From Chondromyces crocatus (GTDB taxonomy: Bacteria; Myxococcota_A; Polyangia; Polyangiales; Polyangiaceae): a DNA stretch of 64,000 nt. Below, in pieces: positions 17,366-26,721 of this stretch. The stretch spans positions 6,836,525-6,900,524 of the forward strand of contig NZ_CP012159.1 of NCBI RefSeq assembly GCF_001189295.1, in the 5' to 3' direction. Made by a program: the position numbers and the translations under genes. Under the pieces are notes generated by a model that worked only from the letters and a program-made list of their open reading frames with translations, ran no database searches and was not told the origin of the DNA. The first letter of the stretch is position 1. Each line of letters begins with the position of its first letter.

Positions 17366-19006
17366 GTGCCCCTTCCGCTCACCCCGCTGGCCCAACCCGG
17401 AGATCTCGTTGCCGGGAAGTACCGCATCGAGCGCATGGTCGCCGTGGGCGGGATGGGCGTGGTCATGGCCGCCCGTCACGAGGATCTCGGGCAGCCGGTG
17501 GCCATCAAGCTCCTGCGTCAGGAGTCGCTCTCGAACGCCGAGGCGGTGGCGCGGTTCCTGCGCGAAGCGCGCACGGCAGCGAGGCTGTCCGGGGAGCACA
17601 TCTGCCGGGTCTTCGACGTGGGAACGACCGGCGAGGGCATCCCGTTCATGGTCATGGAGTACCTGAACGGGCAGGACTTGCAGCAGGTGCTGGAGCGAGA
17701 AGGTCCGCTGCCGGTGCGCGATGCAGTCACGTACGTGCTGCAGACGCTGGAGGCGGTGGCCGAGGCGCACGCGGCGGGGGTCATCCACCGGGATCTCAAG
17801 CCGTCGAACCTGTTCCTGTCGACGCGAAGCGATGGGTCGCGGAGCATCAAGGTGCTCGATTTCGGCATCTCGCGCGGCCAGGGGCTCGACGCGCCGACGG
17901 ACGGGCAGCCGCTGACCCACACGCGACAGGTGATGGGATCGCCTGGGTACATGTCGCCAGAGCAGATGACGCGGCCGCGCACGGTCGATGGTCGGAGCGA
18001 CATCTGGTCGATTGGCGTGGTGCTGTACGCGCTGCTGACCGGGGAGCAGCCGTTCCTCGGAGAGACGGTGGCGGCGGTGATGGCGAGCATCCTCCACGAG
18101 CCGGTGCCCAAGGTGCGGGCGAAGCGGAGCGAGGTCCCCGCGGGGCTGGAGCGGGTGATCGAGCGGTGTCTCAACCGGGATCTGAGCGCGCGGTTCACGA
18201 GCGTGGCGCAGGTGGCGCGCGCGCTGGCATCCTTCGGGCCGGAGCACGCGAAGCTGTCGGTGGAGCGGGTGGAGAGCGTGCTGGCTGCGGCGAGTCCAGC
18301 AGGGCTGACGCTGCTGCGCATGGCCGAGACGAAGACGGATGACTCGGAGGCGTTGCCGAGCGCGGCGTGGTCGGGGGCCGTGCTGAGCGATCGCTCGCGG
18401 AAGCGGGTGCTGGTCGTGCTGGGGGCAGCGGGTGCGCTGGCGGCTGCGCTGGCAGTCGGGGTGTGGCTGGGGGGGCGGCAGCCGCGCGGGACCGAGGCGG
18501 CGTTCGGGAATGAGGTGGCCACGGACAAGGCGGCGTCGGGCCAGGGTGAGGAGGCCGAGGCGAGGCCCGCCCATGCTGGCGGGGTTCGAGGAGACAGCGC
18601 GCCAGGGATGGAGAGTGCCACGGACGACGCGCCGCCTCGCGCTGGCGTGCCCACGGTCCCCGAGCCCGAGCGCGAGGTGGCGGACGGCGCCGAGCCGACG
18701 ACGCAGCGCGGGAGCGCCGCGGGCGGGGCGACAGACGACAGCGTCCAGGGCTCGCCCACGAAGGAGCCGCTCGCTGGAGAAAAAGGCCCGGGAGAGGGGG
18801 TCGTGGTGGGCGTGGGATCGGCGGCGCCAGGCACGACGACGGCGGCGCCTGCGCTCGGTCCGAGCACGTCGAGCACGCCGAGCGCGCCGCAATTGACGGC
18901 GCCGGGGACGACGGCGGTGAAGCCCCCCGGGGCAGGTTCCACGTCGACGAAGCGGCCGGTCACCGCGCCGAAGAACGAGGCGGAGTTCTTGATGGAGCGC
19001 AAGTGA
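17366..19006 (+). CDS. Hanks-type Ser/Thr protein kinase, membrane anchored
   Basis: 546 aa from a GTG at 17366. Kinase domain ~20-290 with all catalytic elements: glycine loop VAVGGMGVV, Lys48 in VAIKLL, HRDLKPSN at 141-148, DFG at 165-167 and SPEQ at 197-200. A transmembrane helix spans ~347-370 (VLVVLGAAGALAAALAVGVW). The ~175 residues beyond are Pro/Ala/Gly-rich and presumably periplasmic. No PASTA or other sensor domain. It is the first gene of a three-gene operon: its stop overlaps the GTG of the TPR-like gene (GTGA). The typical myxobacterial role is signalling to development or metabolism; the target is unknown. Confidence 0.95.
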   Translation: MPLPLTPLAQPGDLVAGKYRIERMVAVGGMGVVMAARHEDLGQPVAIKLLRQESLSNAEAVARFLREARTAARLSGEHICRVFDVGTTGEGIPFMVMEYLNGQDLQQVLEREGPLPVRDAVTYVLQTLEAVAEAHAAGVIHRDLKPSNLFLSTRSDGSRSIKVLDFGISRGQGLDAPTDGQPLTHTRQVMGSPGYMSPEQMTRPRTVDGRSDIWSIGVVLYALLTGEQPFLGETVAAVMASILHEPVPKVRAKRSEVPAGLERVIERCLNRDLSARFTSVAQVARALASFGPEHAKLSVERVESVLAAASPAGLTLLRMAETKTDDSEALPSAAWSGAVLSDRSRKRVLVVLGAAGALAAALAVGVWLGGRQPRGTEAAFGNEVATDKAASGQGEEAEARPAHAGGVRGDSAPGMESATDDAPPRAGVPTVPEPEREVADGAEPTTQRGSAAGGATDDSVQGSPTKEPLAGEKGPGEGVVVGVGSAAPGTTTAAPALGPSTSSTPSAPQLTAPGTTAVKPPGAGSTSTKRPVTAPKNEAEFLMERK

Positions 19007-20163
19007 CCCTCCCGCGATGGCGCCACGCCGCCGTGGCGCTGGTCGCGCTTTCGCTGCGGGCGTCTGTGGGGTTTGCGCAGGCGCCAGCGCCCTCGCCCCC
19101 TGCACCGGCAGGTCCGTCTCCAGGGGTGACGTCCCGGGCCCCTTCGCCAGCCGACAAGGCGCTCGCCGAGGCGCTGTTCCTCGATGGTCGCAAGCTGATG
19201 GATGCTGGCGATCCGAAGGCGGCGTGTCCGAAGTTCGAGGAGAGCCACCGGCTCGACCCGTCCGGAGGGACGCTGCTCAACCTCGCCGTGTGCCACCACA
19301 AGGAGGGGAAGACGGCGAGCGCCTGGGTGGAGTTCAAGGAAGCGGCGTCGATGTCCGAGGACGCCGGCAAGCCCGACAGGGCGGCCTTCGCACGACAGCG
19401 CGCGACGGAGCTGGAGGCAGAGCTGTCCCACCTGGTGCTCACGCTGATCGCTCCTACGAGCGGGCTGAAGATCCACCTGGACGGGGCGGCGCTGAGCGCG
19501 GCGGCCACGATCGGGACGGGCATCCCGGTCGATCCCGGAGAGCACCAGCTCGAGGCGAGGGCGACCGGCAAGAAGACCTGGTCCGAGCGGGTGCTCATCG
19601 AGCCAGGACCGAGCACACGCGCGGTGACCATCCCCGCGCTCGAGGACGAACCGGTGGCCTCGCGCCCCTCGGGTGCGCAACGCGCCACGCCACGACCCCC
19701 CACCGAGGCGCGCGGAGGCCAAGGGCGCGCTGGAGGCGTGGGCGCTGAGGGAGATGGGAAGCTCGGCGTCCCGGACCCGGGGAACGGGGGGAGACCGGGA
19801 GGCACTGACGTGGGCTTGATGCGGACGCTGGGCTTCGTCGCCGGGGGCGTCGGTCTGGTCGGGGTGAGCGTGGGCTCGGTCTTCGGCTTGATGACGTTCA
19901 GTCACGCCGCCGAGGCCGGCAAGGGATGCATGGCAGGCGATGTGGTCTGCGGCGAGACGCGGCAGCAGGCCTACGCGCGAGGGCGCACGACGGGGCTGAT
20001 CTCGACCGTGGGCTTCGGGGCGGGCGTGCTGGGGGTGGGCGCGGGGGTGGCGTTGCTGGTGGTGTCCAGCCGCTCCGCGTCGGCCAACAAGAGCGGGGGG
20101 CTGTGGGTGACGCCCGAGATCGGCGCCGGGGGAGCTCACATGACGCTGGGGGGCCGGTGGTGA
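19003..20163 (+). CDS. Exported TPR-like protein with C-terminal membrane segments
   Basis: 386 aa, GTG start at 19003 overlapping the kinase stop. A Sec-type signal (VALVALSLRASVGFAQA) is followed by a Pro linker. Residues ~50-145 contain one or two TPR-like helical hairpins: ALFLDGRKLMDAGDPKAACPKFEESHRLDPSGGTLLNLAVCHHKEGKTASAWVEFKEA. Residues ~150-210 are a beta sandwich resembling a PEGA-like carrier region. Two hydrophobic helices follow (~275-300 and ~330-355). This architecture accompanies Ser/Thr kinases repeatedly in myxobacteria; function is not established. The stop overlaps the next gene (GTGA). Confidence 0.85.
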   Translation: MTLPRWRHAAVALVALSLRASVGFAQAPAPSPPAPAGPSPGVTSRAPSPADKALAEALFLDGRKLMDAGDPKAACPKFEESHRLDPSGGTLLNLAVCHHKEGKTASAWVEFKEAASMSEDAGKPDRAAFARQRATELEAELSHLVLTLIAPTSGLKIHLDGAALSAAATIGTGIPVDPGEHQLEARATGKKTWSERVLIEPGPSTRAVTIPALEDEPVASRPSGAQRATPRPPTEARGGQGRAGGVGAEGDGKLGVPDPGNGGRPGGTDVGLMRTLGFVAGGVGLVGVSVGSVFGLMTFSHAAEAGKGCMAGDVVCGETRQQAYARGRTTGLISTVGFGAGVLGVGAGVALLVVSSRSASANKSGGLWVTPEIGAGGAHMTLGGRW

Positions 20164-21350
20164 AGTGGCGGCTGGAGCTCGCGCTGGTGCTCGCCACGCC
20201 CGTGATGAGCGCGTGGGGGTGCGCCTTGCTCGCGGGGCTGGAGGAGCCGCCGGTGGTGCATGCGACGACCGGCGTGGGCGCAGGTGGTGGCGGGGCCGCC
20301 GGAGAAGGCGGCACGGGAGGCGGCACGGGGGGCCACACGGACGACGGGGGCGCTGGAGGGACGGCGGGGGAAGGCGGCATGGGAGGCTCGGGCGGTGCGC
20401 CGTGCGTGCCCGTGACGTTCAGCGTCGTGGAGGCGATCCCGGACACGGACACGCGGCGGCCCATCGCGATCACGGGCGATGCGACGGCGCTGTACTGGGT
20501 CGACGAGGGCGAAGGGAGTGACGAGCCGGCGATCCGCAAGCTGGACCGTGCAACCGGCCTGGCCAGCACGCTGGCCGTGACGACGCCGAAGCGCCCCGCG
20601 GCCACCATCGTGCTCGACGATCTGTACGTCTACTGGGCCGACAGCGAGCAAGAACCGCCGTGCAGCGGGAACCCGCCTCCGGCGCGGGACCGTGTGATGC
20701 GGGTGCTCAAGACGGGCGGGGGCGGGCCGCTCCCCGTCTGGGTGAACTGTGGTCGCGCGGAACAGCTCGCGCTCCTGGGGTCGAAGCTGCACTGGACGCG
20801 GCCGTCATCCCATCAGGTGCGGCGCAGCAACAAGGACGGGACGGGAGTCATCGAGTTCCTCCACGACGATCCCTCCGATCTCGATGAGCCCTTCAGCATG
20901 GCGCTGGACGACACGCACATCTACTGGAGCGACGTGTTCACCGGGAAGATCATGATCCGCGCGCATGACGTGAACACGTTGACCGAGTTCGCGGACGCGC
21001 CGGTGAATGCCAGCATTCTCAAGGAGAGCTGGGTCGCGCTCGACGACACCGCCGTCTTCTGGTCGAGCAGCGAAGGGATTTACCGGAAAAGCAAGGGGCC
21101 GCAGGCGAGCACGCCCACCCGGATCGCACCAGCCAACGTGGCGGCTACGGTTCGAGGGCTCGCACTCCACGAGGACACCGTGTACTTCACGGAATCCATC
21201 AACGGCGCCGTCTGGCAAGTCTGCAAGGGGGGTGGCCAGCCGCAGTCCATCGTCGCTGGCCAGAGCCAGCCCCGTGGGATCTTCGCGGATGGGACTGGCG
21301 TCTACTGGGTCAACCGCGGCAACGGCACGTTGATGCGTGCGCTGAGGTAG
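20160..21350 (+). CDS. Beta-propeller lipoprotein
   Basis: 396 aa from the GTG at 20160 that overlaps the upstream stop. Signal with a Cys at AWGCALLAGLEE, then a Gly/Ala/Thr-rich linker of ~45 residues. The rest has at least six repeats of the type 'DDTHIYWSDVFTGKI.R' and 'DGTGVYWVNRGNGTLMR', matching six-bladed propellers of the DUF5050/LDL-receptor YWTD class. It is probably a periplasmic or surface binding protein serving as the output or sensor partner of the kinase operon; this is inference from coupling only. Confidence 0.88.
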   Translation: MKWRLELALVLATPVMSAWGCALLAGLEEPPVVHATTGVGAGGGGAAGEGGTGGGTGGHTDDGGAGGTAGEGGMGGSGGAPCVPVTFSVVEAIPDTDTRRPIAITGDATALYWVDEGEGSDEPAIRKLDRATGLASTLAVTTPKRPAATIVLDDLYVYWADSEQEPPCSGNPPPARDRVMRVLKTGGGGPLPVWVNCGRAEQLALLGSKLHWTRPSSHQVRRSNKDGTGVIEFLHDDPSDLDEPFSMALDDTHIYWSDVFTGKIMIRAHDVNTLTEFADAPVNASILKESWVALDDTAVFWSSSEGIYRKSKGPQASTPTRIAPANVAATVRGLALHEDTVYFTESINGAVWQVCKGGGQPQSIVAGQSQPRGIFADGTGVYWVNRGNGTLMRALR

Positions 21351-21500
21351 GGTGGTCCCCTCAACGCCCCCGTCGAGCAGCGCCCATCCCCCTGATCCCC
21401 GGCCCATTGCCGCGTGCTTCGACGCAGCCCACCCGCTCCCATCCCCCGATCTTCAGCGCGCGCAGCGCATCCAGCCGCCCGTCCGCGCGCCCCCTCCCCG

Positions 21501-22322
21501 TCAGTCCACCTGCAGGTGGTAGTGCGGCGGCTTCGTCTCTTCCAGCGCCGACACCCCGTCCACCTCGAGCACCGAATCCAGCAGCGCCCGCTTCTCGTTC
21601 GCGCTCATGTCCCGGTTCCGCACGTCGACGGCGCCGGCCCGGAGATGCGCCGAGATGTACACCCCGCTCTCCACCTGCCGCCGGATCACTTCGCCCATCG
21701 CTGCGACCACCGAGCCTTCCGACCTCGATGCCGCACGACCTTCCTCGTACGCCCGCTGGATCTCGCGAAGCGCGCCCTTGTTCCGGTACAGACCGGCCAC
21801 GTCCGCGCCCAGCTTGAACAGATCGTACATCGCGTCGGCTTGCGACAGCGCGTCACGCACCCCGCTCGTGATCACCAGTTCCTTGCCGGTGCGGCGATGG
21901 TAGCTCTCGGCGATCCTCACCACCTTCTCCTTCACCGGCGCCGGCAACGAGACCCCGGGGAGTAAAGACAGGTGCGCTGAGCTTCCCTCCTCGGCCTGCG
22001 AACCCGCGAGCGGCACCACCGGTGAAAGCGAGGGGCTCGGCAAGAGCGCAGGCGCGAAAGGCGCCTCCGGGCCGGCGACGGGCGGCAGCAGGGGTGCCTG
22101 CTCGGAGCGGCCTCGCAGCGCGCTCAGGTTCGGCCCCATGGCCACGCCTCTCGCAGCCGCAGCTCCCTTCCCAGGGGCAGCCAGTGCCCCGTGGATGCCG
22201 GGTTCCAGCGTGCTGGAGCAGCCAGCCGCCAGGATCCCGGCCAGCGCCGCCAGCGAGAGCCGGAGCCGCCGCGAGGCGAGGCCCGACCTCACCACGTGCT
22301 CGTTCGTCCTCATCGACGCCAT
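21501..22322 (-). CDS. M15-family peptidase-like lipoprotein
   Basis: 273 aa, ATG at 22322 (a second ATG lies 9 nt in). Signal with lipobox LAAGC, then a Pro/Ala linker to ~120. The C-terminal ~150 residues carry M15 (D,D-carboxypeptidase/VanY-like) features: GKELVITSGVRD, SGVYISAHLRAGAVDVRNRDMS with candidate zinc ligands His and Asp, and the final PPHYHLQVD with a third His. Catalytic competence is plausible but the insert between the blocks is long. It probably acts on peptidoglycan peptides in the periplasm. Followed closely by the gene order DUF2914-like (upstream, 6-nt gap), so a two-gene operon. Confidence 0.78.
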   Translation of the reverse strand: MASMRTNEHVVRSGLASRRLRLSLAALAGILAAGCSSTLEPGIHGALAAPGKGAAAARGVAMGPNLSALRGRSEQAPLLPPVAGPEAPFAPALLPSPSLSPVVPLAGSQAEEGSSAHLSLLPGVSLPAPVKEKVVRIAESYHRRTGKELVITSGVRDALSQADAMYDLFKLGADVAGLYRNKGALREIQRAYEEGRAASRSEGSVVAAMGEVIRRQVESGVYISAHLRAGAVDVRNRDMSANEKRALLDSVLEVDGVSALEETKPPHYHLQVD

Positions 22323-22328
22323 CTCACC

Positions 22329-23087
22329 TCACCTCGTCACCGTGAACGATGTCCGCCCCAGCACCGCGCCCGTCGCGTCGGTGATCACCACACCCCAGGT
22401 CCCCGGCGTGCGCACGCGGCGCGTGGACGCCCAGGTGCGCCACCGTCGCTCGGCTCCGACGTCGAGCTTGATCTTCGGCGAGCCGCTGCCACTCGGCGGT
22501 GTGAAGGTCACGAAGATCTCGCCGGCCGCGCGCGCGTCGTTCGTGAGCTCGACGAACACGTGGAGCTTCTCGGCGTCGCTCAGCGTGAACGAGCGCGCGA
22601 CGCCCACCGGCTCGCGCCCTGCCACCGTGCGGGCCACCTGGAGGCGAGCCAGCTTGTACGGCACTGCAGCGACGTCGGCATGCTCGGCGCTGCCATCACC
22701 CGGTTCAGCGGCGTTCTCGGCCGCAGCGCGCTCTGCGGAGGCCGAGCGCCGGCGGCGCTGAGGCGTCCGGGCGACGGCGCGTCGCTTGCCCGACTCGCTG
22801 GCTTCGGCAGCCTCTCCCTCGCTCGCAGCGAGATCGTCGATCACCGGAGCGGCAGGGTCATCGTGGGTGTCGGGCCGGGCCTTGGGATCCGGCATCGGCT
22901 TCGCGGGCGCCTGTGTCGGCCCTTCACCGGGTCGGTTGTCTGCGCCGCGGTTGAGCGCCGCCGGCTCCTCCCGCGCGATGTCTTCTGACGCTTTTTCGAG
23001 GGCATTGCAGCCGAGCGCCGCTCCGCCGCAAGCGACGACGAACAGCGCCCGCGCCAGCGCGCCCCGTGTGTTCCGAAGGGGTTCCAC
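22329..23087 (-). CDS. DUF2914-like lipoprotein
   Basis: 252 aa from the ATG at 23087. Signal and lipobox AALGC, followed by a long charged Pro/Ala linker with an Arg-rich patch (RTPQRRRRSA). The last ~105 residues (ARLQVARTVAGREPVGVARSFTLSDAEKLHVFVELTND, then VGAERRWRTWASTRRVRTPGTWGVVITDATG) match the DUF2914 pattern, a beta-sandwich of unknown role found in Gram-negative periplasmic proteins. It precedes the M15-like gene by 6 nt and is probably co-transcribed with it. Confidence 0.8.
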   Translation of the reverse strand: MEPLRNTRGALARALFVVACGGAALGCNALEKASEDIAREEPAALNRGADNRPGEGPTQAPAKPMPDPKARPDTHDDPAAPVIDDLAASEGEAAEASESGKRRAVARTPQRRRRSASAERAAAENAAEPGDGSAEHADVAAVPYKLARLQVARTVAGREPVGVARSFTLSDAEKLHVFVELTNDARAAGEIFVTFTPPSGSGSPKIKLDVGAERRWRTWASTRRVRTPGTWGVVITDATGAVLGRTSFTVTR

Positions 23088-23944
23088 AGGTGCGGTGGTG
23101 CCACGAAAGAGCGGGGCGAGTGAAATTAGTGGCGGCTTGTCAATGCCAGAGAAGCCGGATCATGGCTGGACCCGCTCAACCGACACGAAAGATCGCTCCT
23201 GGAGGAAACACAGGCAGCGTGCGCACGGGGGGTGCGCCGAAAGGGAGGGCAGCGGCTGGGGTGCTCAGCGCGGCAGAGGGCGCCGCGGTGTGGTGCGGCG
23301 GACGCTCTGAGCGCGCTCTTCCGTGGCAGAGGAGCTGAAGACCCCGGCTTTGGTGCCATCGTCGATGTTGAGGATCAGCAGACCCCCGTTGGCGCCCCTC
23401 GACGTCGTCGGCCGGCATGCACCTTGGCTCCCACGCGCCGGCCGCTCCGGGTTCTGAGCTGCGCTCTGTCTCATCGCCGATTCCCTTTCAGAAGCACCAG
23501 GGTTCGCGACCCTGCCTCGACCCCGCGGGCTCGGCTCCACCCACATCGGTTCATCGAACCGACACCAGGGTAAGCTCGGGGGTGGGCATGCTGCAGATTA
23601 GTCATGCGTCCGCAAAATTGTCACCGGCAAATCGCGGAGCATGATCACTTTGTTCCCTGGTCCTGTCGTGACGCTGGTTGGTTACCGCGCGGTGGGTCGC
23701 TCCAACCGCCGGGCGGGTGTTCTTACGCTGCTCACCCAGGGCCGCAAGCGTACCTTGCACCGAGGGTCGCGCAACCGTGACGGAAGCGGATGAGGCGGGC
23801 GGCAGCTGCGGGCCGCCCAGACAGGCCCGGATCATCAGGGGCGGTCCCGTGTGTCAGCCGGCCGGACGGGGTCCATCCAGCACCGCAGTCGGTTCGGCCA
23901 GAAGAAAATGACCGGGAGTGTGGAATGGATTGCAGTCCCACCGC
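23088..23944. other. 857-nt gap without a recognisable gene
   Basis: Only short overlapping open frames occur on both strands and none has a ribosome binding site, a motif or a hydrophobic signal. Local composition is somewhat lower in GC around 23580-23680. It may hold the promoter of the DUF2914/M15 pair. No convincing hairpin, RNA gene or repeat was seen. Confidence 0.5.
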
Positions 23945-25327
23945 TCAGAACGCCGCGGTGAGCGTGCCTCCGCCGCTCACCATGGTCCCGCGTGCCCGGT
24001 AATCGCCTACGAAATCGGCGGCGCTCGCCTTCTCGATGATGCGCTCGGGCAAGAGGGATAGCTGCGCGTGGAGATCGAGCTTCAGGGCACCTGGCAACAC
24101 CTCGCCTGGGTGGTTCCACCAGACGCCGGCGCCGATCGAGAACGTGTGCCGATCGGTGTCCACGTAGTTGGTGACGCCGGTCTGCGGAGGGATGGGGGAT
24201 CGCTCGTAGAGGTAGCCGACACGGAGGGGCACCTCCAGGGCGCGACGCGGTGTGGTCTCACCAGCGACGTCGCGAAGGGGTCCGGCCGCCGCCCAGAGGT
24301 ACTCCACGCCGAGGCGCGGCACGATGCGGTCGACGAAATCGAGCGGGATGGGCACCGTCGGTCGGGGATCGTCCGGCAGATCGATGTCGAGGCCAGGGGG
24401 CGTCTCGGCGTCGAGGTGGGCGCGCGTTTTCGCCACGGGACTCTCGTAGGCCGACCAGTTCACCCAGGTCAGGTCGAGGTTGATCTTCAGCCGCTGGATG
24501 CGCTGGAAGCTCAGGCCCAGGACGAGCTGCTGCGGCAGGAAGCCGTCGATGGTGCGGGACTCCAGCTCGTACGCGAGCGGCACCTCGATGCCGGCGAAGT
24601 CGACGATCCCGTTCAGATTGGCGTCGATCGCCAGGGGAAGCTGCGCCTGACCGCGGTAGGTGAGGCCGATGAACCCCAGGTCCCCGGCCCGGGCGCGCAC
24701 GCCGAGCTGGGGATAGCGGATGGTGGTGAGGTCGGCGTCGACCTCGTGGGTCAGCTTCGACTCGTAGGGCGAGAGCACGTTGGCGCGTCCCTTCACCTTG
24801 AAGCCGCCGCGCGTGGACGCGAGGAACGCGAGCCCACCGCCCACCTCGAGCCAGGGGAGCGGTCGGATGGCCAGGTTCGCGGCGAGGAACAGGATCGAGA
24901 GGCGATCGTCGTACAGCTCCCAGCGCGGCGTCTCCTGCCGGAGCGCCTTGATCCTGGAGAGGCCATCGTCGGGCAGGAACGTGGACAGGCCGAACGCGAA
25001 GGGGATCCCCGCCAGCGTTCCGGGAGCGACCAGGCCTCCGGAGAGGCCATGCACGTCGCGCGTGCCGCTGGGCTGATCGTTCATGCGCAGGTCGTTCGAC
25101 GAGTACGCATAGCCGAGGGAAATCGACAGCCCGGGCGCCCCCACGAGGCCCGCCGGGTTGTAGTAGCCCGCGGAGAAATCGACGGCGTCGGCCGCGACGG
25201 CGCCGCCCATGGCCGCCCCCCGCGAGCCGAAGCCGTACGTGCCTGGCGCATGCGCAGAAGCACGGCTCGGCGCGAGCAGCATCGCGCTCGTGCCGGCGAG
25301 CAACGCGAGGAGCCCAGCGCGCCGCAT
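23945..25327 (-). CDS. FadL/OmpP1-type outer-membrane transporter
   Basis: 460 aa, ATG at 25327, which overlaps the upstream stop by one base (TGATG). Signal peptide ends ASAHA. The mature start APGTYGFGSRGAAMGGAVAADAVDFSAGYYNPAGL is the FadL N-terminal hatch signature (GxxxxMGGA...YNPA). Alternating aromatic beta strands follow, with a final WWNHPGEVLPGALKLDLHAQLSLLPER and terminal aromatic Phe (GGTLTAAF), as expected for a 14-strand barrel. Likely imports long-chain fatty acids or other hydrophobic compounds. Second gene of a two-porin operon. Confidence 0.88.
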   Translation of the reverse strand: MRRAGLLALLAGTSAMLLAPSRASAHAPGTYGFGSRGAAMGGAVAADAVDFSAGYYNPAGLVGAPGLSISLGYAYSSNDLRMNDQPSGTRDVHGLSGGLVAPGTLAGIPFAFGLSTFLPDDGLSRIKALRQETPRWELYDDRLSILFLAANLAIRPLPWLEVGGGLAFLASTRGGFKVKGRANVLSPYESKLTHEVDADLTTIRYPQLGVRARAGDLGFIGLTYRGQAQLPLAIDANLNGIVDFAGIEVPLAYELESRTIDGFLPQQLVLGLSFQRIQRLKINLDLTWVNWSAYESPVAKTRAHLDAETPPGLDIDLPDDPRPTVPIPLDFVDRIVPRLGVEYLWAAAGPLRDVAGETTPRRALEVPLRVGYLYERSPIPPQTGVTNYVDTDRHTFSIGAGVWWNHPGEVLPGALKLDLHAQLSLLPERIIEKASAADFVGDYRARGTMVSGGGTLTAAF

Positions 25328-26652
25328 CAGAACGCCACCCCCGCGGTCAGCCCGCCGGCGATGATCACGCCGCTGGTCTCGACGGACGGCGCGCCCGGGT
25401 TCGAGGCGGGCACGTCGGCCACCTTGTCGTGCGAGCGCGGGAGGAGCAGGTGCGCTTGCCCGAACAGATCGAGGTCGACGGGGCCGGCAGAGAGGCCGTA
25501 CCCGAGGGTGAGCGCCAGGCGGTGGCTGTCGAAGAGGTTCGCCTCACCCGTCTGCGCAGGCGCTGGCGAGGGCTCGAAGAACGCGCCGCCTCGCAGCTTC
25601 GTGGTGACGCTGCGGCTCAGCGCGTGGCTGTGCTCCACCCCGGCGCGCACCACCACCGTGTCACTGTACCCAGGATCGAGGGGGACGAGCGGATCGCAGG
25701 GCTTCGAGAACGGCTCACCGCTGTCCGGATCGGTCTCGGGGCAGCGGACGGTGGCTTCGTTGGGCCCGGGGTAGCCCGACCAGCGTTTGTAGGTGGCGCC
25801 GAGGGCCAGCCGGAAGGGGCCGACGGTGCGCGCCGCCTCCAGGGCGAGCTGGAGCGGGTCGTACTGGGCGATCCCCGAGATGTTCAACGGGGGCACGGTG
25901 ATCGCGCCGAGATCGCGGACGGTGATCACCACGTTGAAGCGCCCCACGAGCTCGCCCCGGAACGTCGCGCCGAAGCGCCAGGGTCCGCGCTCGTAGCTGG
26001 CGCCGATCACGGGCGCGTAGCTCGCCACGAGCGAGTTCTCGACGACCGTGCCCACCCGGCCGGAGGCGTCCGTTGCCACCAGCACCGAGCCGCTGAGCGC
26101 CGCCAGTGCGGCGAAGCCGCCGCCGATCCGGATCCCGTGACCGATGTCCACGCCCAGACCAACTTGCACCGCCACGGACTGCACCCGATCGGCCATCAAG
26201 AACTGCGGTCGCTCGGGATCGAGGATCCGGCCGCGCACCACGATGTCGAAGGGGGTGAAGAAGCCCAGACCCAGCGTGACGCGATCCTTCAGGAAGCCAC
26301 CGAACGGGATGGGCAGGGTCGCGCCGATGACGCCACCGCGCAGCGGTCCGTACGGGAGCCGACCCAGGGCCGCGTTGGCCCCGCCGGATGCAGGCTCGGC
26401 CCGCAGGTCGAAGATCGCGCTCGTCATGCCCACCGTGAGCCGACGCTCGTGGGTCGCGGAGAGCAGCGCAGGGTTGCCGTAGACGGCCTCGTAGCCCTCG
26501 GCGACGGCCGCGCCAGTCGCGCCCATCGCCTGGGTGCGGGCACCATAGCCGAGCACATCCTGAGGCGAGGCGAGCGCTGCGGCGGGAGCGGTCAGGATCA
26601 GCGCTGCCATCGCGGCAGCAGCCAGGCCCCCTTCCCTCCCCTCGCCCCTCAT
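25327..26652 (-). CDS. FadL-like outer-membrane protein
   Basis: 441 aa, ATG at 26652. The signal peptide (AAAAMAALILTAPAAALA) precedes SPQDVLGYGARTQAMGATGAAVAEGYEAVYGNPALLS, again the FadL hatch pattern but with YGNPA. Many amphipathic beta strands and a terminal Phe (GLTAGVAF) support a barrel. It is paralogous in design to the downstream gene but clearly diverged. The tandem arrangement suggests a paired uptake system for hydrophobic substrates, though no catabolic gene is nearby. Divergent from the rlmN-like gene across 69 nt. Confidence 0.85.
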   Translation of the reverse strand: MRGEGREGGLAAAAMAALILTAPAAALASPQDVLGYGARTQAMGATGAAVAEGYEAVYGNPALLSATHERRLTVGMTSAIFDLRAEPASGGANAALGRLPYGPLRGGVIGATLPIPFGGFLKDRVTLGLGFFTPFDIVVRGRILDPERPQFLMADRVQSVAVQVGLGVDIGHGIRIGGGFAALAALSGSVLVATDASGRVGTVVENSLVASYAPVIGASYERGPWRFGATFRGELVGRFNVVITVRDLGAITVPPLNISGIAQYDPLQLALEAARTVGPFRLALGATYKRWSGYPGPNEATVRCPETDPDSGEPFSKPCDPLVPLDPGYSDTVVVRAGVEHSHALSRSVTTKLRGGAFFEPSPAPAQTGEANLFDSHRLALTLGYGLSAGPVDLDLFGQAHLLLPRSHDKVADVPASNPGAPSVETSGVIIAGGLTAGVAF

Positions 26653-26721
26653 CCAGCCGCGACCCTAGACCGGACGGCGCTGCCGCGCTAGTAGTGCGGC
26701 GAATCCGAGCCGAACTTGGCC

